This document shows, piece by piece, positions 49,965 through 63,784 of a DNA stretch of 64,000 nt. Source of the stretch: Crotophaga sulcirostris (taxonomy: Eukaryota > Chordata > Aves > Cuculiformes > Crotophagidae); assembly GCA_013397455.1 (NCBI GenBank), contig VYZB01000168.1:1566305-1630304 (forward strand), written 5' to 3'. Numbering within the stretch: position 1 is the first letter of the stretch; each line of letters starts with the position of its first letter. A program made the translations under genes and the position numbers. The notes beneath the pieces were generated by a model. The model was not told where the DNA came from. It searched no databases and was given only the letters and a program-made list of their open reading frames with translations.

Positions 49965-50903
49965 ATCACATTGTCACAGTATCACAGTATTACAAGGTTG
50001 GAAAGCACCTTTGAGATCATCGGGTCTAACCTATAACCCAACACTAACACTAACACCAACACCAATCCATCATCTAAACCATGGCAATAAGTGCCTCATC
50101 CAACCTCCTCGTAAACACCTCCAGGGACAGTGACTCCACCACCTCCCTGGGCAGCACATTCCAATGACCAATCACCCTTTCAGTGAAGAACTTCTTCCTA
50201 ATATCAAGTCTAAACTTCCCCTGATGAAGCTTGACATCATGTCCTCTAGTTCTGTCACTGGTCACCTGAGAGAAGAGACCAACCCCTGTCTGACTACAAC
50301 CTCCTTTTAGGTAGTTGCAGAGAGCAGTAAAGTCTCCCCTGAGCCTCCTCTTCTCCAGACTAAACAGCCCCAGCTCCCTCAGTCGCTCCTCATAGGGTTT
50401 GTGCTCCAGCCCATTCACCATCTTTGTTGCTTTCCTCTGGACACACTCCAGTATCTTGACATCTTTCTCAAACTGAGGGGCCCAGAACTGCACACAGTAC
50501 TCAAGGTGTGGCCTAACCAGTGCTGAATATAAGGGGATGATAACTTCTCTGGTCCTGCTGGCCACACTATTCCTGATGCAGGTCAGGATACCATTGGCCT
50601 TCTTGGTCACTCGGACACACTGCTGGCTCGTGTTGAGTTTCCTATCTACCGGTACTCCCAAGTCCCTTTCTGCTTGACTACTCTCCAACCACTCTGTCCC
50701 CAGTCTATAGCTTTGCATGGGGTTATTTTGTCCAAAATGTAGCACCCGGCATCTGGACTTATTAAACCTCATCCTATTGGAATCAACCCATCTCTCCAGT
50801 CTGTCCAGGTCCCTCTGTAGGGCCATCCTCCCCTCTAATAGATCGACACTTCCTCCCAGCTTGGTATCATCTGCAAACTTGCTAATGATGGATTCAATCC
50901 CGT
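49965..50903 (-). mobile_element. CR1 LINE, 0.94 kb, youngest-looking copy
   Basis: An antisense CR1 starting with the complement of TACTGTGA-type terminal octamers (ATCACATTGTCACAGTATCA) and continuing through a UTR of about 110 bases and the C-terminal 275 or so codons of ORF2. It is truncated at the 5' side at about 50903, immediately upstream of the RT catalytic motif. Plus-strand landmarks: ACAAGGTTGGAAAGCACCTT, CACCTCCCTGGGCAGCACAT, CAGTGAAGAACTTCTTCCTA, GGGGCCCAGAACTGCACACA, CAGTACTCAAGGTGTGGCCT. The unbroken reading frame and intact motifs imply recent insertion compared with every other copy in the window. It shares subfamily features with the copy at 12813-13096. Confidence 0.95.
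50074..50903 (-). pseudogene. 5'-truncated CR1 ORF2, C-terminal part, frame open
   Basis: The frame is open from the element's truncated 5' edge to the TAG stop at 50074-50076 and, because the flank happens to be open, back to an ATG at about 50925 (283 codons in all; the first eight or so residues are flank and not CR1). The catalytic FADD of the reverse transcriptase (motif C) is at residues 17-20, followed by SVDLLEG, the RLERWVDSN segment (about 42-50), VLHFGQ (61-66), ERDLGVPVD (86-94), [12 protein letters not shown] (132-143), FWAP (147-150) and the LDIRKKFF and [11 protein letters not shown] region near the C-terminus. The endonuclease, the finger region and RT motifs A and B are absent, so it cannot be an active enzyme. 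The stop is followed by the 3' UTR, matching normal CR1 layout. There is no evidence for expression. Confidence 0.93.
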
Positions 50904-53900
50904 TATATCCCATGGAAAAATTCACCCAACTCTCTTGAAATTCTTGGACCTAAATATTGGGATTTTGGGGATCTCCTTTACTTTCTCTATAAATGCTCTT
51001 TGGATGCAACTTATTTCAGTTCCATCACCCAGCAACCTGAAAACAAGTTCTATCTTTTCCATAACTAAAGGATAGAAATACATTGGTTCGTATATACTAG
51101 CCAATGAGAGTATTTTTTTCTTTTTTTATTTTTTTTTGATGATGGGTTGTCATTCTCCTTTTTATCTTGTCCACTGTAGCCTTCTTTAAAAGGTCATATC
51201 CACTTTTTTTCAAATTCCAGTCATACAACTCTTCCCAACAGGTTTCAGTGATACCAACTAAGTAAATTAATGCTCTTAAATGAACAATTCCACTTCCCTG
51301 TGTTTGTTATCCAGGCTCCAAACAGTGGTGTGCAAGCAATTAGATAATTTCTTCTCCTTATGTCCTTCGAAGTCTTGATTAATTTGGTTCTAAACATTTT
51401 GATTTTGTTCTAAGTGAGTACATATTTCTTCCTGATTTTCAACTTCTTTTTTTTTCCCTTAGTTTAACACCTGCCTGACTACAATTATTTTGAATTCTTT
51501 CTTTGTACTTATTTGTTTTTCATCAGAATAAACTAACTGGTCAAAACTAAAACTTTGTTCTTTACACAAGGACATACAAGTTCAATTAAACTCTCAGGTA
51601 AAAAATATTTTTATTCCCAGGGTAATATCTTGTCAGACGTACAAATCTAGAGTAATCACTAGCTAGGACATACATTCCATTTTGAATACAATTTCCTGTG
51701 AGAGTTTTCTAGTCTCCAGGAAATATTGTTTTTCTTTAAAGCAATCAAATTTTAGTCCTTTTTTGGGGGGGGTTTCCAGTAACTACATATGTGCATATGT
51801 GTTTAGTTGTGGAGGTGCAAATTAATTAATAAATTAAAGTGGAGTTTGATATTCTATATGGAATCAGAAAAATATTTGAGCTAATACAATTTTGACATGT
51901 CTTTTTGGCATACTTAACTCATTATTTTATCCTTAATTAAATATGTACCCACACAGATACACACAAATATAAAACTTTCAGCCAATTATGGTGTAGGGAA
52001 TTGGTTTTGGATGGATATTTTGTTGTACCGGGAAATAATTTTACACTCTGATATTTTCTAGTCCAGAAGATTTTTTCTAATATCTGAAAAAGAAGTCATC
52101 CAAAGTTTAAGAGCTCTCATTTAACACAGAACTCTCACAAATTTGACCGACTAAAATACCGCAAATTTAGGAGGACCATACTTACACTGTTTTTCACGTT
52201 CAGAAAATTCTCTTTCATGTGTTTTGTCTTTAAAAGATGGAAAGGATTTCTGAGAAAATTGAATTGGTAGCATTGTCTTGTAACCTTCTTTTAAGATCCC
52301 AGAAATATCTTATACATGTTGTGTGAAGTTACAGAAGTATTTCCATTAAAGAGAATACACTCCATAAGTAACAGCTAAAAGACTTTGAATGTTAACTTCA
52401 GAATTTTCCACAAGTTTTTATCCATGTCTCTAGTGCTTAGATATGGGAAGAATTCCGACTGTCCTACTCTTTGCATTTCAGAATACTGTTTCTATTTCCC
52501 ATAGTAAAAAATATCTCACAAATTGTGGCTGTCTCATTCACATGGATATCTCATTTTCCTAGGGTCTGAGTGGAACCATTATCTACAACTCTACACAATA
52601 TCTACATATTTCCAGTTTATTGTTCAATGACGTCTTTAGAATATTTTCCATAGTGAAGACCTGTTGGGACCAGAAATGGCCAGGAATGCAGAATTATTGC
52701 TAGTCCCCTTCTTTCTCACATTGTATCTGCTTACCATTGTATCTAGTCATATGGAATGGTGATTGTATGTGTTGTTTATGCTTTCCATTAGCTGCCAATC
52801 TGGCACTCCAATTCTTCTCTTTCTCTTTGTGTTTTTTTTTTTTAATAGATTTCCTTCATAGAATTGAAGAACATAGTCCTTGCTTGCCCAATAATTTTTA
52901 CACTCTCTGGTTCTTCATAAAATCAAAGAGATCTGGTGTTTACTCTTCCAGTGTAAAATCTCCTGGTTTTGAATGTAGTTCAAATACAAAAGTTCTTTAT
53001 GCTTTTGAGAAGAAAGTTATGAAATGGCTTCACTATTCCAGGTTGAAATTGGTACTTCAGCACAAGGTAGCACAGTATTGTGCCTAATGCTGAACTGAGA
53101 AAAAAAAATCATAATCCTTTGTAAAATCTTCTGTTTGATCCTTTCTAAATTCCTTTCAAATTGGCTTATTCAGTAACAATCAGTCCTTGGCTTTACCCCT
53201 CTATAAACAGTAGAGAATTAATAATTAATTAACAGAGTCACAAGTGAAATTAGGATCCGACATTCTGAATAAATACCACCTCCACTCACCACTGCCATTT
53301 AGATTCATGGCGGTGCCCCTTAAACAAATCCTGAGCCAGGAAGGATTCATAACCAATATAGTCTCACTGAAACAGCACATCCCCTAAGTTAATAATTGTT
53401 TGTAAACTACATTATCTGCACAAAATATTTACAGTTGGAATGAAGCTAGTTAAAGAAATGTACACTGCTGAGAAGGAAATGCTGTTACAGTTAAGAAAAT
53501 GCAACTGTTTGATGAGGGAGAGGGGAAGAGAAAAACTGAAAACATTTAAAGTCTTCTTTATGTTTGGTATCATCCAAATGTAATTTGAGATGCTCACTTC
53601 TAATCTAGTTTGGGCTCTGATGATAACAGCTTCAATTTATACAATCAGAGCCATTGCTGAGTGACTTTGCCTTCCCTTACATCAAAGGTAATTATTATTT
53701 TTATAGTTCAATTAGCAAACGTTACATTTCTGTTTTCCTTGCAAAGATGGCGTCACCTAACTTAACAATAACATACTTATCCCTGATGTCCTCTCAGGGA
53801 CATGATGTTATTATAATAGACTCCTCTGGACCTATTGATTCTTGGGAGCAAGTTTCTTTCAATTTGCATCTTTCACCCTTTTCTTTAAACTTACACTAAT

Positions 53901-55447
53901 AGGGCAATTTGCCAACTGTAAATCATAGCTTGCATTTTTTTAAAAGAAATCTATACAGCATTTTGAACCAGAACAGTGCTTTTAATACCTTTTCATTTTA
54001 CCGACCAGAAAAGGCAAATAAGTGTCCGTTCTTTATATATACATCCAAGCAAGAGGTGGCTTTCCTGCACTGTAATAATTATTTTCCTGAGATTTCAAAA
54101 AAGAAAAAGAAAAAAATCATCTCCTCAGATGAAAACAATAGATCGCCCTGCCTCCCCACAAAGAAAAAGGCACTCAAAAGCAGGAAAAGAAAGACTGTTG
54201 CATTAGACTAGCTCTAAGGATATTTTTATCCAGTGCCTGTAAGACACAGATCAGAACGTCTGATTTATTTACAGAAGTTTGACATTGGGTCACCCACCTC
54301 TCAAGTGAGCTTTCTAATCACTCATGCAGGTGAACGTCTATCAGTCACTCAGTCCGCTATGTGTTGATATAGTTTCCTAAAATGGAATGGTCTAAGTTTA
54401 TCTCATGTATTCCTAGGCCTTAATACAGGTTGCTTAGTTGCTTTGCCATCCCTGGAGAGTTAAATGTAAGAAAGAAGCAATTGCAAAGGTCAGTCAAATT
54501 TTGGACAGGTTGAAGCAACCTCTAGAGAAAAAAAGACTTCTCTCCTCTGACTGCAGACTAGGCTGTCTGGATTGAAACTATGACAAGAACCCTTACAGAA
54601 AAGAATAAAAGAACTGGTATAATTACTTTAGATATTAGAAGAGTCATCTGGACCATAAATGATTTTTCTCCTTGATCTGATTTAATCAGAACTAGATTTT
54701 TAGCTTGATCTTTCATGACATAATACCCTAACAGTTTTATTATGATATGAGATCTTTTACAGAGTTTAAGCTTTGTCCATAAATTCCACTGAGGATCTGA
54801 GAAGTCTGTCATAATGAAAGTTTAGTTGAAATAAATATATCTCTGTGGTAAATTTAAGATTTACAAAATACTTTCTCATTAAAGAGTATCTTTTCAACTG
54901 GGGGCAGTGAAAGCAGGCAACACCAAAACTCAAAGTCCTAAGCAGTTTCTTAGGAGGTTATTCTTTGTTCTGCAGTAGTTAATCATAATTTATAGCGGCC
55001 CTAGGTATTCTGTGTTATACTTTGTGTTTTCCAGGCTTGTGAGATGGTGGAGAATCTTGAAGAATGCTGACAAGCTGCTTCTTGGGGGTCACAAAGTATA
55101 TTCCTTTATATTTTTCCTAGCACCAGTTCAGCCAAAAATTGTCTCATGATTCCCTTTGTCATGACACTAGCAAGATATCCTGGAGTTATCTGAGAGATAC
55201 TCATCACTTTGCTTCAGCTTTAACCTTTAGGCATTAGCTAAATATGTTTAATTAAGTCTTTGTCGTGTTCCACTAGAGCATGTTTGCATTGATTATGCAC
55301 AATTATATCCTTGCATCATGGTCATTCACCTGTGCACACTAGCCCCTACCAGAGTGATTTATTACCAGCTAAATTGTTCCTAGCAGAAACCTGTTTATCA
55401 TTGTCACATGTGTAAGCAGCAGATATGAGTATCTGTATGATTAGCCT

Positions 55448-55485
55448 TTGTGTGTGTGTGCGTGTGTGCATGCGCACATGTGTGT
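55448..55485. repeat. (TG)n microsatellite
   Basis: A TG run interrupted by CG and CATGCGCACA. TGCATGCGCACA forms a local alternating purine-pyrimidine stretch. Confidence 0.85.
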
Positions 55486-58400
55486 ACCTGGGAAGATGTG
55501 TGACCTCGGAGTAGATAAAGGCACGCAGGCTCATGGATGTTTCTGATTAACTCTGTCAAGTCCATCCCAGTTCTCTACTACTCATTACTAATTTCCGGTT
55601 TCACGCCATTTCTAGCACAAAAATTAGTGATTACGGAAATCTCTGTTGATCCTGATGTAACTTTATTGATCCCTTTCAGCCTCCATCCATATAATGTCAC
55701 TGAAGAGGTTCTTAAGGAAACAAGACAATTAATCAGAACCTCAGTTAATTAAAGATCCACGATGACACTGGAAACCTTCAGAAATGATGGAAAGACCCTG
55801 GAAAAGAGGGACATTTTGACTTTCAGGAAAGGTGTTTACTCTAGGTTCTTCCAATAATTTTCTGTTTCAGATTTTAACAGGATTGGAGAACTCAAGATTA
55901 TTTAACTCCCTACAGAAAATGATCCTTTAATGTTATGTGTCTCTTATTGCTCTTTCGTTAGCAAACAATGGTATAAAACGGCATAGCAATGATTTACTTC
56001 CTTTAAAATTTTGAGTAAATATACATCACAAAGAATTAAAGGAATTGCTGCCTTTACAGATCTTCCATATCTTCCATTGAAATGTCTTAAGGAAGCTAGC
56101 CAAATGGCAACACACTGAAGAGGGTAGGAGCCTGGATTTGCTCTTCTTTACCTTTGCTTTCTTTTGTTTCACAGCTCACTATCTATCCACTTAAAATCTT
56201 GTGCTTAGTTACACCTAGTTATTTCACTTTCTGATGTGATGGCTGTCAGAACTGGTAGTCTCAGACTACTGAGCACAAGATCAAAGTGCTTATCACAAAC
56301 ATAGCACTACCTAGGACCCTGGTTCATGGTCCCAGCTCTGTGGTGGAGTATATGCCCTCTTGATTTGAGAAATGATCTCTGAAGAACAATTTACTGCATG
56401 GTGATGGAGTGTATATGTGTGTGATGAAGGAAGGTTTCAGTGCAGGGAGAGAAGCTTCTGCTTTGTCCTGTACCTTTTCAGTGGATAAACCTTACAGACT
56501 TGCCTTTGATGTGAAATGTAGGCAATGAACAGGGTCTAGATTCAGAATTTCCTGAGTTCTGTGAAGAGGGTGGATCTATTTGATCTAAGTCTGTTTTATA
56601 AATGTGTTCCCATAGTAAACTTGGCAATGGCTTAAAGTAAATAAATATATTTAATATATTGATGCATGAAACATATAAGCAGTTCAGCCCAGTGGTCTAG
56701 AAGTTGTGTCCTCTGCAGCCAGAGTGAAATACAAAGGATTACTCATTCTAAACCTGAAATGTATGCATTACGTCCATTTTGTTCCAGAAAGTAATTGACT
56801 TTTAACTGGGTTTAATGCACAGATTGCCAAACCATGCTGACAAATTCTTATAGCTCCAGAGTTGATTAAGTTTTTTGAAATATTAACACTGAGTTTTATG
56901 GGATTTGGCAAAATCATCCACCATCCAAGTTCCAGAACTTCTGAGAAAGGTCTATATTTCATAGCCATCCTGGTATTATCCCAGGTAGTTTTTAAGCCCA
57001 CTTATGTTGATTTTACTCAAAATGGCTTGTTCAGAGGTTTAGACAATCATAAAATATTGGGCAATCGAGAATGTCGGGTTTGTTCTGAATGCTCTCTAGC
57101 TCTTATGTTTGGTAAGCTGGAAACGTTTTGATGTTCTGTGTGTTATAGAAATTTTGTTTCTGTAAATCCTTTCAAAAGAAACTTCTCTGCCCAATGAGCA
57201 GAAAAGAATTTTCCAAGCTTGTTGTCTAGCAGAACACAAAAAAAGTATTTGAAAGCATCCAATAGGATATTCTGCATGCCTACAGTTTTATAACTATATT
57301 GGACTTGTAAGAGTTTTCATGCAGCTACTCAAAGACACATAAAACACCTGAAAGTTGGGCACAAATTAGACACCCAGCTTATATAGAGTAGGTTCCATTA
57401 CAGATTATTACAGACAGGTAACTTGTTTTTATTTGAATCTCGGTGAAAGGTGTTAGCAACTTTAATATTTTCCTCTAAATGACTTATTTGGAATTTGCTT
57501 TTTTGTTGGCATGGAGGAGCTCAGACTGGTTGGTCTTTTGGCTGAATCTGTAGCCATATCTTTGCTAAAGAATTAATATTGACTGGCTAAGGAGATATGA
57601 CTTACTGTTTAGTTCTCTAATAACTTACGTTGCTGCAATAATTTGGTATTCGTCATTGACTGATTTCAGCTATGGAAGTAAAGAGATTCTGTATTAGCAG
57701 CTAATGAGCTTTTTTATTCTTTCAGTACTCAGAAGCACTCAAAGATGGAAATAGGCATGTTCCATGTTGCAGAGGGACAGATCGAAATAAACAAGCCTAC
57801 AATATAGTCTACACAGCTATGCAGTTATCCCACAGAAATTACCTCCAGTGATCTGGCTGGACAGCAAGTTCATTGAGTGATCAGTTAACTGTTTAAACTA
57901 TTTAGTTCATATACAAGCATCTAGTGTCATAGCTCTGGTCTACCAGCAACATGAGTTCATGGTTAGAAGATATAACACATGATCTCTTGAAGACCTTTAT
58001 TTTCTGCAGTATCAGTAGGATATTTACAGATATTGAAATGTACCTTCATGAGCAAATGTCTAGTGACAACACTGAAATCTTTAATACCAATCTGACATGA
58101 GTCTCACAGATATTTGAATCTGGTACTAAATCCCACACAATGACTTATACAAGTTTTCTCATTGTTTTTCAGGCCTTGATGTGCTGGGCTGAAAATTACA
58201 GTTTTCTCAACCTTACCTTTTAAAAGCACTGAATGTTTCCAGTCATTGTTGTAGCCCAAATTGTCATCTTAATGGAAACCCCTGATAGGTAGGTAGTAAT
58301 TCCATTAAGAGAGTAGATTGTCATTTCTGGGATGATTTTTTACAATGCATAGCTTGTTTTCTGGTTCTATTATATTTTTTGGGTCATGAGGAGCACGTTA

Positions 58401-60589
58401 AAGAACGAATACTAAATAATACTGAATAATACTACTATTACTTTATAACCTGAAGTCATTTCCTGGCATAGAAGATCTTGAACATATTTACTTTGAAAAA
58501 ATAGATTTATTTTCAGGGAGCAGGTAGATGATATTTCTTTCTAATTTTTGGTACATTCTTTAGTTTGGTCTTTGTTTTGTCTTGTATGTAAGTTACCTCC
58601 TATATCAGAGGAATAGCAGGCATTCAGCTGCATAAAAGTTTCAACAGTTAAAAGATTAAATTAAAGTCCTCCAATTTAAAATGTTATTATCTAGACTCAA
58701 GACAGAGAGAGAATGGGAATCTCTTGATGCAGTGTGGATGTGGAGTTTTATAGCATTAACGTATAGAGGGAGTGATATGAGGAGGCCATTACTTACTCTG
58801 GGAAGGACAATCTTTTACCAGTAATAGCTGTTACTCAGGAAACAGACACCACCTGCCTTGATCTATGATAAAAAATTTGTTGGATTCTAGTGCTTAGAGG
58901 TAGTGGGCCGTAAAATATCAGTAAATCATATTATTATCATTCTGTTATTAACTAGGGATATTTAGGAATTTGCAGCTGTCTGAAGATGGAAAGTTACCTA
59001 CAAAATGTAAGGAAGTGTTAAGTACAAAATAATAGAAGGTTAACTTAAAACAGAATAAACCTAAGTTAACATGTGCCATCGGGAATTTGGAGTACAAGGA
59101 GAATTCCCTATCAAATTGCTTATCCACAATTTATGAGGCATCTTATCAAATTTTTTTAAAAATTGTGGGAGGGAAAAAACCCTTATTACTGTTAACGGTC
59201 AAGGTGAATGCAGTTTGGTGATTTTTCTACATTTGCGCAGGGTTGTTTTACTTTCTAATTATCTATAGAGAAACATTTCCATTATTTGAACAGAGCTGAT
59301 AATCGACCTGCTCCAAAGTCAATCAAAAGTCAACAGATAGATAAAGCAACATTTTTCTCTGTCTAGGAAGACTAGAAAAAGTTATCTCTCTTCGTATGTT
59401 GATTATACTACCTGAGCAGTCTTCATGCCTTAATTGATTTACCTTGCAAAAAGCTTAGCTCCCTCTAGGTAGAAAGCTAAAAGACACATTAACTTGTCCA
59501 AAATAAGAAAAAAATATCTTTGGCAGAGCCAAACCTTGAATCAAGGTATTTGAAATCCTAGGCTTGATGCATTTTTTTTTCTATATATATGTTGTGTTAT
59601 CATGCAACAAAGTTTAGAACTTAGTTTTACATTTTTTTCCTTCAGACTAGGCAGAAGAAACACATTTATGTTGTAGTTGTAGAATATATTCAGTCATTCT
59701 ACCTCAGCTGACAAAAAGTAATTAATTAATCCTTTGAAGTCAGATTGTTTATGAGCATCTGTACATATTCTTAATCTTAGGTATATATGGATTTATTTTC
59801 ATAATATGTTCTCAAAGTAATTTAATAATATCAATACATAGCTGATGAAAAAGAAGCATGCACAAATGATGAGAATACAGAAAAGAGAGAATGTCTAAGA
59901 GAATACAGAAAATTTTTGACAAGAAACGAAATACAGATGTGAAAACCAAGTTTTCTTCTTTATTTTTTAAGAAAGTAGCTATAGTTCAGAGGATTTCCAC
60001 ATAAGAAGAGACAGAGAGAATGAAGGTCACTTAATCTGAAAACAGAAAAATTATTATGTATCACATAAAGTAAATAGATAATTGGGCATTGGGAGAATAA
60101 GTTTGCTAATGACTGGTTACTACAGTTCTCTGTTTCATATTTAGAGAGTGTGGGGCTGTAACAGTTAAAAGAAAAAAGAAAAATCCTTGTCAGAATGAAA
60201 GCACAAACCAAACTCATCCTAATGTGGATGTATTTGATTAGGGATTTCTCCATTTCTTCAGTATTTCTAATTTAAGCTAGAGGTACCCAGTTTAAAAGAA
60301 AGGATACTTATTTGATTATTTATTTGTAATAGAAAATAACATAAATTGGAAAAGTGAGAGATATTTCCCTAGTAAGTGTCTCACTAAGGACTGATGTGAC
60401 ATCCCTGGAGTAGTCATAGTAATATAAAAGCGTAGATCAGAGACCAATAGGTTAAATAATTCCTCCAGGTTGAGTTTCAGACATACTGAACTCTCTTCAT
60501 GACTATTTGTTTGTTTTATGCTTCATAGAAATAACATTCCAGGGGCAGGCTATCGACGTCAGATTCATTCTACTTCATCCACAAATAAT

Positions 60590-60773
60590 CTCCCTCTCCC
60601 TTTCTCTCTTTCCCTCTCTCTGAATCTTTCTGGGAGTCCTGTACTTCCCACACACAAAATTGCTATGTGCTATCATGCCCACTCTATCTGTGATACATTC
60701 TTTCTCTCTCTCTTTCTCTCTTTCTCTCTTTCTCCCTTCCTCCCTCTCTCCCTTCCTTCCGGCCTTCCTTCTA
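60590..60773. repeat. Long (CTTT/CTCTC)n pyrimidine microsatellite
   Basis: Two pyrimidine-rich blocks (about 60590-60625 and 60698-60773) of TCTCTCTTTC- and CCTTCCTC-type units with a non-repetitive stretch between them. The second block is almost pure pyrimidine. It explains the serine/leucine-rich plus frame at 60518-60784, which is not a gene. Such tracts can adopt triplex structure when they have mirror symmetry. Confidence 0.85.
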
Positions 60774-61711
60774 TAATTATTTGATAACGGCAGGAGAAGA
60801 AGTTCACTCTATGTCAAAAGCCTCACGCCTGTCAAATTAGAAAGGAAAGACTTTTTTAGAAGTAACTCAAACTGACTAAATACTCAACTGTGTAGACTAC
60901 AACGGAGGACAGCATACTTTGGGGTGATTTTATTTCTACTCATATAATAGTTATTGAGTTGAATATGAGAGTAATTTACTGAATCTTACCGAAGTTGTTG
61001 AAGTAGATACTGAACAAAAAACATAACACAGGGTAAAAGAATTCGTAAGATTTAGTTTGAATAACAGCTTGAATACTGACTGGAAATGTATAACTCATCT
61101 CTTCTTCCTTTTTTAAGTTTATTGGGACTTAACTTGGTAAAATTTTGACATGGAAGAAAGAGTTCTTGTGGCCTCTGTTTGTCCTTAGAAATGTTTAGCA
61201 TTGCAAGACCTGTCCTTTCGTCCCTTTCCCTTTTGTTTGCTTAAGAAGGTTTCATTGGATTTCTTGCATATCATGTCGCTTGGGTTTACAAAATATTGGC
61301 AAAGCTTTATAATAAGTAGCAAATCATTATTATGTGCTTTGGTGTTCATTGTAATACAATTAATCATCATAAATTTGCTTTGGTATATTCAAGTGGATGA
61401 TACAGCTAATTTCAAACAACAACTTAATTCAGAAACCCATACGGTTTATTACCATACTCTCAACTTTAAGGGCACAGAAAATATGTTGTGCACGAGCTAC
61501 ATTCAGTAGGCATTATTAGATACATGATGGACAGAATGGAATAACTAATCAGTCTAGCATTCAGTTTTGTATTTTTTACTCTTAAAGAGTAAGCACTGAG
61601 GCCATTTAAGTTGCTTATGCTAGACCTATACTAACCTTCCTAGAAAAATAAACAGGAGAGATAAGCTTGGAATCCCAATTAGATTTTCTTTAATGGCTTA
61701 CTATGAGACCT

Positions 61712-61762
61712 TATTTAATTTTTAAAAAAATTTATTTTAATTACTTAATTTATTTATTATTT
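61712..61762. repeat. AT-only low-complexity stretch
   Basis: A run of almost pure A and T ending at the undetermined base at 61763; the base-calling ambiguity probably reflects sequencing difficulty here. Confidence 0.75.
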
Positions 61763-63290
61763 NCTCATGGGAAATTTAGTGGAAAATAAAGAGCAAGGTC
61801 TGACATCCAGCTCTGTACCACCTTAAGAGAGGAAAAGTGTGATGGCTGTGGGATAAATTATATGAATTTTGGCAAGACTTATTCAGACCATGACTAAAGA
61901 TGAGACTTAGGACTTCGATAATTCTAATATAAATTTTAAGTTTTTAACGTAGATTCCAGATGACTCATCTTAATTTCTCTATAATCTTATTAAATATGGT
62001 GGGAAATGATATTTTATTTGTCTAAAAATATTTTTTTCCAGAATATCTCATGTTCTTCAACAACGTCCAAGGAATGATTTGGAAGGAAATCTGTCTGTGT
62101 TTCTGAAAGGCCTATGTTAGACCTGGGACCTGAGTTTGTCCTTCTGTTTCCCTTGCAAAGGTAACATTCATGTTAATCTCATTGTTTTCTAATAATTCTT
62201 AATAACTGTATGGCCTTGGCACTTGTAAGATTTATGGTTCAACTAACAAACCTCACAATCCTAGTCAAACGAGTTCCAGGGTTTTTCTTCCCTGCTTTGT
62301 TTGTTTGTTGGTGTCCTGGTTGATATGTTGATTTGTTGATGGGTTTTGGAGGGGGGTATTTATTAATGGGCTGTCTTTTATAATGATTTATTTTTTTCTT
62401 TAGTTTCCATTACTGAGTGTACATTGATGAGGCACTTATATCCTTTCTGTTCCTTACGTGTAGTATAGCATTAACAACAATTCTCTTCCTATACAAGTGT
62501 TGTAAGGCAAATATAGATTTTAGGATATGACAAGAATAATCTAATGATCCTTGGATGTTTACTGTGCTAGTAGACGTGTAGTTAATTGGAAAAAATAAAA
62601 GTTGCCTCCTTCTTCTGCTCTGAACGAGCAACAAATTTGCAGAGAACAGTCTGAAGCATGAGGGGGGAAAAGACAGTATCAGTAATGACATGTTTCTTAG
62701 AAAAACAAAGCAAAACCGATTAATCAATTAATCAGTCAAGATTCTCTGTTGAGAAATGCAACGACCAGGATTATTCCCAAGTTTAGCCTCTTTCATATCA
62801 ATGATTTTATCCTTTTATGTTAAGACAGACATGAACCAGTGCTCAACTTTTGTGCATCCATTTGATAGCCAATGAGTTATGTATTATGTTAATCTTAATT
62901 TTCATATAAGAACGTGGTAATTCCCATACAGGATCAGGATTTTGGGCACTAGTTGCACAAAATGCTTTGCAAAAAAAAGACTTATCTACTTGCATTTCGA
63001 CAGATTCTATAGACATAAATTATCTCATTTGAAACAAAGGAAAACAGAGGAGGGCCATAATAAGCCAGAAATATTGGAAAAGTGGAAAAATTAAAAAAAA
63101 TAATTCTTGCACTTGGGCTTTCATTAAATTCAAAGTGATTATGATAGTGTTTATGTTGGTAAGATGTATTAGGTTACCTAGTGACATTTATTATCCCCAG
63201 AGATAGTACCTAGAGAAGAGTAGGGTTGGTTTTTTTTCAGTTTTGGTACATTTTGATGACATCTTTGTAGTTCAGAGTTACAATACATAT

Positions 63291-63350
63291 TAAAAAAAAC
63301 ACACACAAAAAAACCTCCAAAACTCCCCAAACCCCAAAACTTCAAAACAA
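63291..63350. repeat. A/C-rich low-complexity stretch
   Basis: Runs of A and C (AAAAAAAACACACACAAAAA, then CCAAAACTCCCCAAACCCC-like words). No SINE body is visible beside it. Confidence 0.7.
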
Positions 63351-63784
63351 CACAGGCCAAAAATACCTAAAAAAGGACACAAAATGCCCTTCAAAACCTT
63401 GAATGAACAAACTGGGAAACAGAAGCTAAATATCAGGATATACATTATGTCAAGAGAAGACACTAGTTTGTGTCATCAGATACATGAAAGTGAAGGTTTC
63501 TATACGAGGTGGAAGTTTCAGTATCTCAGTGTACGTTTCACCCCAACATGGTTGAGTTTTATGTCTATATGTAAATAGATACAGATGAATCAGAAATTTA
63601 AATAGCTTGCATTCAAAAATCATTTAAATTTTCATATTTTAGTATTACCAGATTTAAACATTTTATTTTGGACTGTCTGTTATCTGAAATCTAATCCTAA
63701 TTCTCCATTAGTTTTATACCCTTGCATCATCTCGCTGTGTATATAAGTTGAGTGTCTTAAAAGAGCATTCTTTTTTATCTGAAT

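Larger units (their letters stand above)
50904..63784. other. 13-kb anonymous AT-rich region
   Basis: No gene or recognisable mobile element. T-rich sequence occurs at 51112-51138, a (TG)n run at 55448-55485, a long pyrimidine microsatellite at 60590-60773, an AT-only stretch near 61712-61762, a single N at 61763 and an A/C-rich stretch at 63291-63350. Open frames do not exceed 116 codons (52737-53087, plus) and show no domain. Confidence 0.45.

Noticed and set aside
52737..53087. 116-codon plus-strand open frame
   Set aside because: Hydrophobic, phenylalanine-rich part derives from a T-rich tract; no domain or splice context is convincing.
60590..60773. CRISPR-like or structured repeat array
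   Set aside because: The periodicity is that of a pyrimidine microsatellite; there are no spaced identical direct repeats with unique spacers anywhere in the window.
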